From Vreelandella glaciei (GTDB lineage: Bacteria; Pseudomonadota; Gammaproteobacteria; Pseudomonadales; Halomonadaceae): 64,000 bases of DNA. Numbering within the stretch: the stretch's first letter is position 1; every line of letters starts with the position of its first letter. Below are positions 1-8,738 of the stretch, in pieces. A model generated the notes under the pieces. The model was not told the origin of the DNA and did not search any database. It was given only the letters and a program-made list of their open reading frames with translations. Both the position numbers and the translations under genes were made by a program. The stretch lies in NCBI RefSeq assembly GCF_013415125.1, contig NZ_JACCDE010000002.1:124001-188000 (forward strand), read 5' to 3'.

Positions 1-257
1 ATGCGGTGCCAGCCACGCGAATGCTGCATCACACCGAAAGGGTCACGATGCTGGTGTTCGGAGAGGTCAAGGCCTGCGCAGAAGTGTTTACCTTCGGCGG
101 CAAGGATGATCACCCTTGTGTTTTCTGGCGTTGCTGCTATCGCTTCCTCCAATGCAGACAATAAACGATCACTAACGGCATTGCGTTTAGCTGGGCGCGC
201 TAAGGTGATGGTATAGATAGTGTCATCTATCGATGTCTTGACCAGTGTCTCGCTCAT
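1..257 (-). CDS. Crotonase-family enoyl-CoA hydratase/lyase (N-terminal part, runs off left edge)
   Basis: Reading the minus strand from an ATG at 257 gives about 85 residues of a crotonase N-terminus. It begins MSETLVKTSIDDTIY, has the conserved LARPAKRNAVS strand and then the HFCAGLDLSEH segment, where crotonases form the CoA-binding A-(x)-G-x-D oxyanion-hole motif. The rest lies beyond the window. It starts 14 bases after the stop of the acyl-CoA synthetase at 272-2140 and should be co-transcribed with it. Pairing with a feruloyl-CoA-synthase-type ligase suggests hydration or retro-aldol cleavage of an aryl-enoyl-CoA thioester. The N-terminus is not close to classical Ech vanillin-forming enzymes as I remember them, so the exact reaction is open. 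Confidence 0.85.
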   Translation of the reverse strand, partial: MSETLVKTSIDDTIYTITLARPAKRNAVSDRLLSALEEAIAATPENTRVIILAAEGKHFCAGLDLSEHQHRDPFGVMQHSRGWHR

Positions 258-271
258 GGTGTCCTCGTGAT

Positions 272-2140
272 TTAAGGCTGGGTGTTCAGGGTGATGACAC
301 GGTTATCAGGCGACTCGGCATAGAGTGCGCTCACCAGATCAGCACGACGTGCCAGCACCATGCGCTGGTTGATGTAGCCCTTGTCAGTAATTTCGCCAGC
401 CTCAGCTGACGGTGGCTCACTCATCAGCAAGGCACGCGTTGCGTAGGTAGAGGTGCCACCGCCATTAGTTTTCAGGGTCTGCAGTCCCTTGCTCACACGC
501 TCAATAATCTCGGGTCGTGCCACCAGTGTTTCGAGCGGCGTATCCGTTGGAAGGTCTGGACACAGGCGGTGGCACTCCTCCGGGTGTGGGAAGATTAAAA
601 AGCCAATTTCGTCGAGATCATGGCCGGTGACGACGATGTCTTGTCCAATGGGGGCTATCGCCTCAAGTCCGGCCATGCGCAAAGCACCCACATGTACCCA
701 GGTACCGGTAAGCAGTTTGAAGTCTTCGCCGACCCGGCCATCGAACAGTAGTCCTAGCTCGGGACGTTCGGGATCCACAAACTCCACGGCATCGCCGATC
801 ATGTAGTAGCCTTCTTCATCAAAGGCCTTAGCCGATAATTCGGGTTGCTTCCAGTAGCCTGTGAAGATATTTGGGCCCTTGACGCGTACCTCGAGCTTGT
901 CTGCACAAGGCACTAATTTCAGTGACGTGCCAGGAATCGGTACGCCGATGACGCCGGATCGGGTGGCATTGAAGTGACAATCGGTACAAATAGGAGCCGT
1001 TTCGGTAGACCCCCATGAAGAGACAACCATGATGTCTTGGCCTGTGGTTTCCCGGGCCATTTCCTCTAACGACGTCCAAAGGTGATGAGGCAGCGCTGCG
1101 GCTGCGTAGAAAACGAGTTTAAGACGCTGAAAAAACATCTCTCTTAGGGAAGCGTCTTCACGAAGCAGCGGGACCAGCATGTCGTAGGCGCGCGGCACAC
1201 TGAAATAAAGAGTCGGGGAGATTTCTTTAAGGTTGCGAACAGTCTTCTTGATCAATGCAGGCGTCGGCTTGCCATCATCCAAATAGAGGGTGCCACCCCA
1301 GCGCAAGATCAGGTTGAAGTTATGATTACCGCCAAAGGTGTGGCTCCAAGGTAACCAGTCGAGAAGTACAGGGGGCTCTTCAGCGAGCATCGGCCAGACC
1401 AGCTCCTTGGCCTTCTGGTTAGAACACAGCATGCGCTGGTTATTGGGTACGGCCTTGGGCATGCCGACCGAACCTGAGGTAAATAGGAATTTGGCAATGG
1501 TGTCAGGAGTGACAGCGGAGAAAGCCGACATAACCCCACTTTCGTTGTCGCTCGACTCGATATCAGCGAATGCTGTCGCCCCCATTAACGTCGCACTGTT
1601 GCTACCGGCAATGAGTACGCCGTCATGCAAGCTGGCGATAGCTTCTAGCGCATTTTGAAACTTCTCAATTGGGTCAGCGTAGATGACACCAGGATTCAAC
1701 AGCTCGATATTGCCCTTGAGTTTGGCGTGATCTTTCGACATTAAAGAGTTGCCGGGTGAGATAGAGCAGGAAGGAACGCCAATATGCATCGCGGCGAGCA
1801 TTAGCAAAGCATGCTCTATTGAATTGTCAGACAAAATCACCAAGGGGTGTTCGGGAGATAAGTTCTGAGTCAGCAGCCAACTGGCGATTCTGACCACACG
1901 CTGACGCGCTTCACCATAGGAAATACGTTGCCATTGATCATTAATATCACGCTCGGCTAACCAGAGCTGTTCAGGCGTTTGTTGTGCCCAATATTCGAGC
2001 CATTCTCCCACGCAACGCGCGTAGTTATTTTCCAGGGTGATCTCGGAATTCAATAGGATACTGCCGTCGCTACGCGTCTCCATGCTGACTTGAGGATCAA
2101 CGAATGGCTTCTTGTCTGTTTTTGCTTCGGGGTGAATCAT
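272..2140 (-). CDS. Feruloyl-CoA synthase-type AMP-binding acyl-CoA ligase
   Basis: A 622-residue ANL-superfamily ligase expected to activate an aromatic or phenylpropenoid acid to its CoA ester via an acyl-adenylate. Visible signatures are the P-loop-like LFTSGSVGMPKAVPN, the SSWGSTETAP adenylate motif, the YYMIGDAVEF region and KLLTGTWVHVG near the C-terminus. The last is typical of the feruloyl-CoA synthase subgroup, whose C-terminal domain is shortened, and the length is normal for it. I chose the ATG at 2140 because GAGAGGAG lies just upstream; a longer frame from 2173 has no ribosome site. The crotonase follows 14 bases downstream and a thioesterase lies upstream on the same strand, which suggests one operon. 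Ferulate or p-coumarate is the usual substrate; another aryl acid is possible. Confidence 0.85.
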   Translation of the reverse strand: MIHPEAKTDKKPFVDPQVSMETRSDGSILLNSEITLENNYARCVGEWLEYWAQQTPEQLWLAERDINDQWQRISYGEARQRVVRIASWLLTQNLSPEHPLVILSDNSIEHALLMLAAMHIGVPSCSISPGNSLMSKDHAKLKGNIELLNPGVIYADPIEKFQNALEAIASLHDGVLIAGSNSATLMGATAFADIESSDNESGVMSAFSAVTPDTIAKFLFTSGSVGMPKAVPNNQRMLCSNQKAKELVWPMLAEEPPVLLDWLPWSHTFGGNHNFNLILRWGGTLYLDDGKPTPALIKKTVRNLKEISPTLYFSVPRAYDMLVPLLREDASLREMFFQRLKLVFYAAAALPHHLWTSLEEMARETTGQDIMVVSSWGSTETAPICTDCHFNATRSGVIGVPIPGTSLKLVPCADKLEVRVKGPNIFTGYWKQPELSAKAFDEEGYYMIGDAVEFVDPERPELGLLFDGRVGEDFKLLTGTWVHVGALRMAGLEAIAPIGQDIVVTGHDLDEIGFLIFPHPEECHRLCPDLPTDTPLETLVARPEIIERVSKGLQTLKTNGGGTSTYATRALLMSEPPSAEAGEITDKGYINQRMVLARRADLVSALYAESPDNRVITLNTQP

Positions 2141-2204
2141 GGTGACTCCTCTCAATGAGATTATTATTGGCATCGGGTGTCGGCGTTAGAGGTGGCACAA
2201 AGCG

Positions 2205-2648
2205 TCACCCGGAAATAAGCTTGGATGATTGTTGTTGGTAACAGGTGATCCGTTGACGTATGTCGCTGGGGATGGGAATCGACTTTAGATTATTGAGGTC
2301 GCTAAAAGAGCAAGTGAAACGACCTGTGAATGCCGCAACGCCTTCTACTTCCCGGTTACCGTAGAGAATCAGGCTGAGGGAGCTATTTCCCTGGTGTTCG
2401 ATATCCACTCTGATATTCAAAACATCACGAGGAGTTAGGGGGGTGTGGAAATCAACTTCAGCATGTACGAAGGGGGTGCCGGTGCTCTGTTTGCAAGTCA
2501 TAGCGAACCAATCGAGCTCAAGTATCTCGTGAAAGAAACTCTCGATTGCTTCCATGCATATGTCAAAATAGTGCGCTGTGAATACGATCCTGGCGGCGTC
2601 AGTGTCACCCCACCGAATAGGGCGGCGATAAATGAATGGAGTTTTCAC
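2205..2648 (-). CDS. 4-hydroxybenzoyl-CoA thioesterase-type hotdog thioesterase
   Basis: A cytoplasmic hotdog-fold acyl-CoA thioesterase of about 147 residues. The stretch PIRWGDTDAARIVFTAHYFD contains the D-x-D-A-A-x-x-V-F pattern of the 4-hydroxybenzoyl-CoA thioesterase family, whose first Asp region supplies the catalytic residue. The frame is open to an ATG at 2732, which would give 175 residues. The extra 28 residues look unlike the family, and a GTG at 2648 preceded by GGGAGA gives a normal length, so I prefer it. It lies upstream of the CoA ligase at 272-2140 on the same strand. Its likely role is to release an aromatic acid from, or relieve accumulation of, the CoA esters made there. 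The true substrate cannot be read from sequence. Confidence 0.75.
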   Translation of the reverse strand: MKTPFIYRRPIRWGDTDAARIVFTAHYFDICMEAIESFFHEILELDWFAMTCKQSTGTPFVHAEVDFHTPLTPRDVLNIRVDIEHQGNSSLSLILYGNREVEGVAAFTGRFTCSFSDLNNLKSIPIPSDIRQRITCYQQQSSKLISG

Positions 2649-2938
2649 GAATGTCTCCCAGTATGTATCGCTTTGCGGATATGAATTATAGTGCACATGA
2701 TTGTCTTGAGGAGCATGCCACGCAATACCCATTTAGTCGGACATGCGCTTTTTTCGGCCCTATTTAGCATGATTCTTCATAATTATTTTTTTATGCATTA
2801 TAGTTCATTTTAGTAAGTCCTTTAATATATGCTTTGCTCTAGTGGAAAGTTGGATAAGCCAACCTGGGTATTAGCGGCACGACTTCTCTCTGAATGGTTA
2901 GCGATAAACTTTAGAGTTCGATCCTATGAGTAAGGAGA

Positions 2939-3895
2939 TTGGACATGAAGACGGGTTTCAGCGAAGAACAGACCATTGGTTTTCTGGGCGAAGCCGATGC
3001 GGGACTGCCCATAAAGGAGTTATGCCATTGGCACGGTTTTTCGGAAGCCAGTGATTACCTTTGGCCCAGCAAGTTTGTCGGAATGAGCGTATCGGTTGCC
3101 AAGCGTCTGAATGAACTCGAAACTAAAAATGTGCGCTTAAAAAAGCTGCTCGCTGAGTCGCTACTGGAGATGGAGGTCACGCACGAGGCGATGAAAAAAG
3201 TGGTGAGCGACACTGCACGTAGAGAGATGGTGCGTTTCATGCTGTCGTGTGGCCTGAGTGAGCGCCGCGTGCTCCGTGTTATCTGTATGAGTGCCAGTGC
3301 GCTGCGCTATCAACCTGTCCCTGACCGCAACGAGGCATTGCGTGAACGCATTGTTAGCTTGTGACATCGGCATCGTCGCTATGGTGCTTGAAGCTGCGTC
3401 AAACCTGTGAACAGGTCAATCATACGCGCGTAGTGCGTCTCTACGCTGCGGCTCGGTTGCAGGTGAAACTAAGCAAGCGTAAGAAAGAAGTTTCCTACGA
3501 CGGACAGAAAGCCCCTTGGCCGCCCTTGTGCCGCCAATTAGGTCTGGTCGATGAATTTTGTGTTTGACTGTGCCGCTGAGGGCGAGTGATAAAGAACCTC
3601 ACCGTTGTCGACGACGCTACCCATGAATCCGTGGCTATCGTGACTAAACGCGCCACGGATAGATGTCTTTAAAACGGACTCTGGATCATCTGGCTGTACA
3701 ACTTGGGCCACCTAACGCCATTCGTATGGGTAAAGAAAAGGAATTCTGTGGGCATGCCATGCTGTTATGGGCTCATCTACGTGGCGATGGGACGTACAAC
3801 GAGGAAAGGCTGAAACAGGGACTTGGTGGGTTAGCCCCTTAGGCCTATGCCGAGCAACTGGCGGTAAAAAAAACGATAAAGTAACTTCTGACTCT
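2939..3895 (+). pseudogene. Decayed IS3-family (IS407-like) transposase orfA/orfB
   Basis: Residual transposase in several frames. The first 425 bases read FSEEQTIGFLGEADAG then KELCHWHGFS, the typical OrfA helix-turn-helix of the IS407 type, and run through LKKLLAESLLEME straight into OrfB-like SERRVLRVICMSASALRY. A stop at 3362 follows. Further downstream, in other frames, are HRHRRYG, VNHTRVVRLYAAARLQV, LTVVDDATHESVAI, LDHLAVQLGPPNAIRMG and GLGGLAP-AYAEQLA, all recognisable OrfB pieces in the correct order. Catalytic-core segments are frameshifted and shortened, so the element cannot encode a working transposase. I could not define terminal inverted repeats or a target duplication. It separates the CoA-ligase module from the gentisate module. 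Confidence 0.85.
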
Positions 3896-3947
3896 AAACT
3901 AAGATGCTTTTGGGAGTGGGTTAATATAGCCGATATAGATGACAGTA

Positions 3948-4421
3948 CTATCTTTCGTTTAAGCGCACTGGCACACGGCTTAAATGGTTATTACCGTTAG
4001 CGATCTTTTGCAGCAGAGAGAGCAATATCTGTTGCTCTTCGGCGTTAAGCGGCGCCAGTATATCACTTTGCACCTCTTCAACAGCAGGCTCTACGGCTTC
4101 TCGTAACGTCTCTCCTTCCTTGGTAAGCTTCACAACCATCGAACGACGATCTTCAGGGTTGCGGTGCCGGGTAATGAGCCCGCGCTCCTCTAATTTTCGT
4201 ACTACGACAGCGATGGTATTGCGATCCAATGCCGTATAGCCACCTAAGGAGATTTGGTCACTTGCTCCCATCTCTTCAAGTGCAGAAAGGATTATATATT
4301 GCAGTTGGGTAAGGTTGAACGCTTCGCACTTACGCAGAAAAATAGCCACGCTAATTTGGTGGCAGCGTCTTAAAAGATTGCCAGGTAAGTCAAAAGCTTC
4401 AGATAGCGGTGATCGAGTCAT
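3948..4421 (-). CDS. MarR-family transcriptional regulator
   Basis: A 157-residue winged-helix repressor counting from the ATG at 4421; the frame stays open to 4505. The core reads LTQLQYIILSALEEMG, then the recognition helix region LDRNTIAVVVRKLEERGLITR and the wing HRNPEDRRSMVVKLT, all classical MarR features. The regulator is divergent from nothing: it lies on the same strand as, and downstream of, the TRAP transporter at 4561-7393, with about 140 bases between. MarR proteins beside aromatic transporters commonly sense the aromatic acid or its CoA ester. I infer control of the neighbouring TRAP and gentisate genes, but no operator was identified. The start lacks a clear Shine-Dalgarno sequence. 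Confidence 0.85.
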   Translation of the reverse strand: MTRSPLSEAFDLPGNLLRRCHQISVAIFLRKCEAFNLTQLQYIILSALEEMGASDQISLGGYTALDRNTIAVVVRKLEERGLITRHRNPEDRRSMVVKLTKEGETLREAVEPAVEEVQSDILAPLNAEEQQILLSLLQKIANGNNHLSRVPVRLNER

Positions 4422-4560
4422 GTGGAGTCTTATAAAGGGGAAAATACGCTGTGACCATAGCAGAAGTTTCTGTAATAGGCACTGGATGGGAGCACTGGCC
4501 AGCATGATACTAGCCAGTGCCCCACATCGATAAAGAGTAAGCCGGAGGTAGCGGCTAGAG

Positions 4561-5820
4561 TTAACGGAAAACGTTAACGAGCCAGGGATTAAAGATGACC
4601 GCCAAAATGACGAGGCAAGCCGCTATTATGAAAGGCAAGATCCACTTCGTAATGCGGGGCAAGCTAACGTTGCTGATAGCGGAGGCAACATAGAGCCCTG
4701 CACCCACCGGGGGGGTTAACAGCCCCAAGCTCAGTGTCATACAGGTGACGATGCCAAAATGGATGGGATCAATACCATAACTTTGCTGCGCCACCGGGAG
4801 CAAAATAGGCACTAGGATGATCAGCGCAGCGATCCCATCAAGCACCATGCCTACTACCATCAGCATCACAAACACCAGAAGCATAAATACCAGCGGGCTT
4901 TCGGTGGTGCCTTGCATTAGTCCGGCTACCTGTTGAGGTATCTGGTTGTACACCAGTACCCAACCAAAGGCTTTTGCAGCGACAATCAGAAATAGCACAA
5001 TGGCGGTATTGCGCGCTGTTCGGCTCAAAACGCCAGGTAATTGCCCCCATTTAAGCTCTTGAAAGAAGAGGGCGCCTATCATCACCGCCATTAGCGTCGC
5101 AGCCGCCGCGGATTCAGTTGGCGTCACTATGCCAAATGCGATACCGCCCACAATGACGATGGGAATGCTAAGTGTGAGCAGTGCGCCACGAGTCGCACGC
5201 CATAGAGGCGTGCGTTCCTGATCAACGCTTCCTTTCTTACGCGCGCGACGCGCCATGATCGCGATCAAACCGCTAATTAGTATAAACAGCAGTAGCCCAG
5301 GAAGAATGCCCCCCATGAACATGGCACCAATCGACACTTGAGCAATGACACCATAGATAATAAACACCATTGACGGCGGAATAATCGGCCCCAGCAGGCC
5401 AGCACCTGCCGTCAACGCCGCGGCGAACCCCTTGTCGTAACCATCACGCTCCAATTCGGGAGTCATTACTCGGCTCATAATAGCGATCTGTGCCGTCGCT
5501 GAACCCATAATAGAGGCAAGCATCAAGTTCGAGGTGAGGGATACATAGGCAATGCTGTGAGGAATCCACGCAAACCAGGCACGTGTGGCGGTGATAATGC
5601 GACGTGTAATACCACCCTCATTCATGATTTCGCCCAACAGGATAAATAAGGGAATCGCCAGCAGATCAAATACCTCTAGCGAGCCAAAAATAACCTGGGG
5701 TAGGTTTTCAAATAGACGGTAGTTACCGGAAGTGATCACGAAGGTAAGTGTTGAAGCCAAGAGGACAAAGGCAATTGGCATTCCAAGTAGCATTAACACA
5801 ATAAAAGCCGCAAGCGTCAT
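4561..5820 (-). CDS. TRAP transporter large permease (DctM type), gentisate region
   Basis: A 419-residue integral inner-membrane protein of the DctM family, the sodium-coupled channel half of a tripartite ATP-independent periplasmic transporter. About twelve hydrophobic segments are visible, with family motifs GLLGPIIPPSMVFIIYG, TPTESAAAATLMAV and LGLLTPPVGAGLYV. Its ATG follows the DctQ stop by four bases, and the ribosome site GAGGAG sits inside the end of dctQ, so translation is coupled. The order P-Q-M (7393 to 4561) is a complete TRAP operon. It lies next to the 3-hydroxybenzoate/gentisate genes and under a MarR gene, so an aromatic acid such as 3-hydroxybenzoate is the plausible cargo. 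The sequence alone does not fix the substrate. Confidence 0.92.
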   Translation of the reverse strand: MTLAAFIVLMLLGMPIAFVLLASTLTFVITSGNYRLFENLPQVIFGSLEVFDLLAIPLFILLGEIMNEGGITRRIITATRAWFAWIPHSIAYVSLTSNLMLASIMGSATAQIAIMSRVMTPELERDGYDKGFAAALTAGAGLLGPIIPPSMVFIIYGVIAQVSIGAMFMGGILPGLLLFILISGLIAIMARRARKKGSVDQERTPLWRATRGALLTLSIPIVIVGGIAFGIVTPTESAAAATLMAVMIGALFFQELKWGQLPGVLSRTARNTAIVLFLIVAAKAFGWVLVYNQIPQQVAGLMQGTTESPLVFMLLVFVMLMVVGMVLDGIAALIILVPILLPVAQQSYGIDPIHFGIVTCMTLSLGLLTPPVGAGLYVASAISNVSLPRITKWILPFIIAACLVILAVIFNPWLVNVFR

Positions 5821-5824
5821 AGGG

Positions 5825-6343
5825 TTACTCCTCGTCGTTGGCTAGGACGAAACTCGCTCGCGAGCGATCAAAAAGCCTAGCGACGAGGTGAAAAATCGAT
5901 GTGACGCAGAAAAGCGGCACGATGAGATAGAAGTGCCACTTGGGCCAATCGAGCGTAATAGCGATATCGTAGTGGATCGAAGGTGACCGCAGCCAAGCGA
6001 TGGCGTACCACAGGACAGTAACCATTATCGCCAGGCAGATCAGCTCGGTAAGCCAATAGCAAACGCGCTGAGCCGCTTTAGGCAGTATCGCAATCAGCAT
6101 GGTCAAACGTACGTGCTGGTCGTTATGTATGGCGATAGAGATGGCGAGAAACGCCATCCAAATCAGAATATAGACGGCTAGCTCATTGGCAAAAAAAAGT
6201 GGGCTGTTGAGTACGTATCGTGCGAAAACATTAGCAATAAGCAACGCGCTAAAAGCTATTATCAGTACGTTGCAGAGCAGCTGTTCAACCCTGGCTAGCT
6301 GTCGGCTCGCCTTGGTTAGCCAGGTGTCTTGGGGAAAATGCAT
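5825..6343 (-). CDS. TRAP transporter small permease (DctQ type), gentisate region
   Basis: A 172-residue DctQ-type subunit with four hydrophobic helices: LLCNVLIIAFSALLIANVF, LAVYILIWMAFLAISIAI, LICLAIMVTVLWYAIAWL and the C-terminal FYLIVPLFCVTSIFHLVA. The stretch IHNDQHVRL between helices two and three matches the usual DctQ H-x-H-V-R pattern. DctQ forms a complex with DctM and helps dock the periplasmic binding protein. It lies between dctP (start 7393) and dctM (start 5820), 48 bases after dctP. That gap holds a strong hairpin. Confidence 0.9.
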   Translation of the reverse strand: MHFPQDTWLTKASRQLARVEQLLCNVLIIAFSALLIANVFARYVLNSPLFFANELAVYILIWMAFLAISIAIHNDQHVRLTMLIAILPKAAQRVCYWLTELICLAIMVTVLWYAIAWLRSPSIHYDIAITLDWPKWHFYLIVPLFCVTSIFHLVARLFDRSRASFVLANDEE

Positions 6344-6364
6344 CTTGGGTACGCCTCTTTGGTT

Positions 6365-6384
6365 CGGGGCGCAGAAGCGCCCCG
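6365..6384 (-). promoter_or_regulatory. Intercistronic hairpin between dctP and dctQ
   Basis: The 20 bases form a perfect 8-bp GC-rich stem (CGGGGCGC / GCGCCCCG) closed by a four-base AGAA loop. It falls in the 48-base gap after dctP and has no following U-run on the transcribed strand. A hairpin here would protect the dctP message or cause partial termination, making more binding protein than permease. Only the hairpin itself is seen; its function is inferred. Confidence 0.65.
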
Positions 6385-6391
6385 ACGCGTT

Positions 6392-7393
6392 TTATTCAGC
6401 GTTAAGGAGTTCGGTGGACTGTTGCTGGAATGCTTGGATAAGCGGATGGTCACCAAAGCGCTCAGCGAACGCTTGGTTCGCCGTGCTGAAAGCGTCTTCA
6501 GCGCTTTCTAGCGTATACACATTAATGCGGTCTTCGAGCAAGGTGCGGTTGCTCGCTTCTGCTGCAATTTCCGTCTCAGTACCCCAGGCAAGTGCCTCAG
6601 CCATGGCGGTATCAATTAGCTGGCGTTCTGCATCGCTAAGTGAAGCGCGGGATGCTTGGCCCATTATGGCTACCTCAGGAAACGCCATATGGCTAGTCAG
6701 TGTTAGATGCTCCGCTACTTCATAAAAGCCCGAACCTACTAAGGCATCGAGGTCAATATCCACACCATCCAGCATACCGTTTTGGAGGCCTTGGTAAACA
6801 TCCGGCAAACTCGTCGGGGTGGGCCGAGCCTCAACGGCTCGCCACCAGGTATTCATCGCTGCGAACGGAATAATGCGGATGTTTTTGCCGCTAACATCCT
6901 CAGTGCTGTTAACAGCGCTTTCGCGCATAAGAATATGGCGCATGCCCGCAAAAGTATAGCCGAATGCGTGCAGACCTTTGCTCTCCAGGTTCTGCAGCAT
7001 CTGCTGAGCAGCGTCTGTCTCGGTGGCCTTGGCCGCCTCTTCTACGCTGGAAAAGAGGAAGGGAGTGAACCAGCCGACGAAAGCTGGTTCACGCTGGCTG
7101 GTAGCTGCGGCGGTCATAAGCCCTATGTCTAGCAGTCCGGTCTCCATTTGGGTGAACATGGCCGATTCATCCCCTAGCTGGCCGGATGGGAAAATGGTAA
7201 TGGTTAAATCACCATTACTTCGCTCTGCCACTGTGTCGGCTAGGCGTTGGGCGGTTTGATTCAAAATATGCTGAGGCGGAGTAATTAATCCCAGGCGTAA
7301 CTCTTTGGCCTCGACTTGTGTGCTGGCAATTAACGCTAGGCCTAGCGGAATCGCGCAAAGATAGCGAGTGGCAGTATTTAGTATGTTTGTCAT
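6392..7393 (-). CDS. TRAP transporter periplasmic solute-binding protein (DctP), gentisate region
   Basis: A secreted 333-residue DctP-family binding protein. From the ATG at 7393, preceded by AAGGT, there is a signal peptide (hydrophobic core YLCAIPLGLALIA, cleavage near VEA) and then mature KELRLGLITP. The frame extends upstream to a GTG at 7432, giving a poor Lys-rich leader without a ribosome site. The segment GKNIRIIPF carries the arginine that in DctP proteins usually pairs with the ligand carboxylate, so an organic acid is expected. Gene order is dctP-dctQ-dctM. Its neighbours are 3-hydroxybenzoate and gentisate enzymes, which makes an aromatic hydroxy acid the favoured ligand by context only. 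Confidence 0.9.
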   Translation of the reverse strand: MTNILNTATRYLCAIPLGLALIASTQVEAKELRLGLITPPQHILNQTAQRLADTVAERSNGDLTITIFPSGQLGDESAMFTQMETGLLDIGLMTAAATSQREPAFVGWFTPFLFSSVEEAAKATETDAAQQMLQNLESKGLHAFGYTFAGMRHILMRESAVNSTEDVSGKNIRIIPFAAMNTWWRAVEARPTPTSLPDVYQGLQNGMLDGVDIDLDALVGSGFYEVAEHLTLTSHMAFPEVAIMGQASRASLSDAERQLIDTAMAEALAWGTETEIAAEASNRTLLEDRINVYTLESAEDAFSTANQAFAERFGDHPLIQAFQQQSTELLNAE

Positions 7394-7562
7394 TGTATTT
7401 ACCTTATTTTTAGAGGTTTTTTTCTTTCTCACTGAAAATTAGTTGTGCTCTTATAAAATCATAAGTCAAAAACGGAATTCTAAAATTTTATGAGCATGGT
7501 AGTTTGCAAGAGTTGTAAACAGTTATTACTTTTTATTAGGAAATTATTATATTAAAAGCGCG

Positions 7563-8738
7563 TCAAATATCCTTATCATATAGCCAAGCCAGCCCTTCAT
7601 AAGACTGCTCTGGCGTCCGAGAAGCGAGCATGGCATTGCGCAGTTCAGCCGTAACCCCTGTCGCGTGATAGAACTCACCGTGAACACGGGCCATAATCTG
7701 ACAGCGTCCGGTGCGCAGGTAGCGCCGCTGCTGGTACGCCTGAAAGGCACTGGCGATATCGTCACTGCAGCGGGCAACCTCATCAGCTAGCACAACAGCA
7801 TCCTCTATAGCCATGCAGGCACCTTGGGCAAGGTATTGCAACATCGGGTGAGCAGCGTCTCCGACCAGGGTGGCAAGGCCACGGCTCCACTCTTTCACAG
7901 GCTCTCTATCGCATAGCACCCACATACGCCAGCTATCAATTTTGGCTAACAGTTCTTGAACCGTATCGCAGGTTCCAGCGAAACGCTGCTTGAGCTCCTC
8001 AGGATCTCCTTCTGTATTCCAGCCTTCTACATAGCGATCGCTATGGAACACGGCAACCAGATTGAAGAGCTTTCCTCCACGTAACGGATACTGCACGAGG
8101 TGGTTTTTGGGGCCGCCCCACAGAATCATGGCATTCCGGCGATAGGCTTCTGGCACTTCCTCGATAGGAATTACCGCACGATAGGCAATGTGACCGGAAA
8201 CCCTCGGAGCTCCATCGCCGACAATGCTCTCGCGAACCTTAGACCATAGGCCATCGGCCCCTATCAAAGCACTTCCTGAGATTACTTCCCCCTGAGCTGT
8301 GGTGACATTCATCTTGCCATTGGCCTCTGAGAAGGAGGCGACCCTAGTAGAGGTTCGAAACTCTATCTGGCTCGATGCACGACACGCGTTGAGCAGTACG
8401 TTGTGTAAGTCGGCACGATGGATCAGTGCATAGGGGTACTGGAAGCGTTCGATGAATGAGTCACCCGCCGGGATCTCAACGACCGGCGTGGCATTGACGC
8501 TGTCCATCATGATCAGTTCATCTGGCAGCACCGCCAGTTCACGTGCCTGCGCCAATACCCCTAGGCGATCAAGGGCGCGGAAGCCATTCGGTCCTACTTG
8601 GATACCAGCACCCACTTCACGAAACTCATCGGCCTGCTCAATAACCAATGTTGGGATGCCGAGACGAGACAAGGCCAGTGCTGATGCAAGGCCACCAATC
8701 CCGCCGCCGATAATAAGAATAGGCTGCTGAGTACTCAT
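7563..8738 (-). CDS. 3-hydroxybenzoate 6-hydroxylase (FAD monooxygenase)
   Basis: A 391-residue class A flavoprotein monooxygenase predicted to convert 3-hydroxybenzoate to gentisate with NADH and oxygen. It shows the FAD dinucleotide motif IIGGGIGGLASALALSRLG at residues 9-27, the GADGLWSKVR motif near 160, and VGDAAHPMLQYLAQGACMA followed by IEDA near 285. The QYLAQGA variant is characteristic of the 3-hydroxybenzoate 6-hydroxylase subgroup rather than of salicylate 1-hydroxylases. Its start overlaps the stop of the fumarylpyruvate hydrolase gene by an ATGA, and gentisate dioxygenase precedes that, so three consecutive enzymes are co-transcribed from about 10.65 kb. Family and context agree. 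A related substrate such as 5-aminosalicylate or salicylate 5-hydroxylation cannot be excluded. Confidence 0.87.
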   Translation of the reverse strand: MSTQQPILIIGGGIGGLASALALSRLGIPTLVIEQADEFREVGAGIQVGPNGFRALDRLGVLAQARELAVLPDELIMMDSVNATPVVEIPAGDSFIERFQYPYALIHRADLHNVLLNACRASSQIEFRTSTRVASFSEANGKMNVTTAQGEVISGSALIGADGLWSKVRESIVGDGAPRVSGHIAYRAVIPIEEVPEAYRRNAMILWGGPKNHLVQYPLRGGKLFNLVAVFHSDRYVEGWNTEGDPEELKQRFAGTCDTVQELLAKIDSWRMWVLCDREPVKEWSRGLATLVGDAAHPMLQYLAQGACMAIEDAVVLADEVARCSDDIASAFQAYQQRRYLRTGRCQIMARVHGEFYHATGVTAELRNAMLASRTPEQSYEGLAWLYDKDI

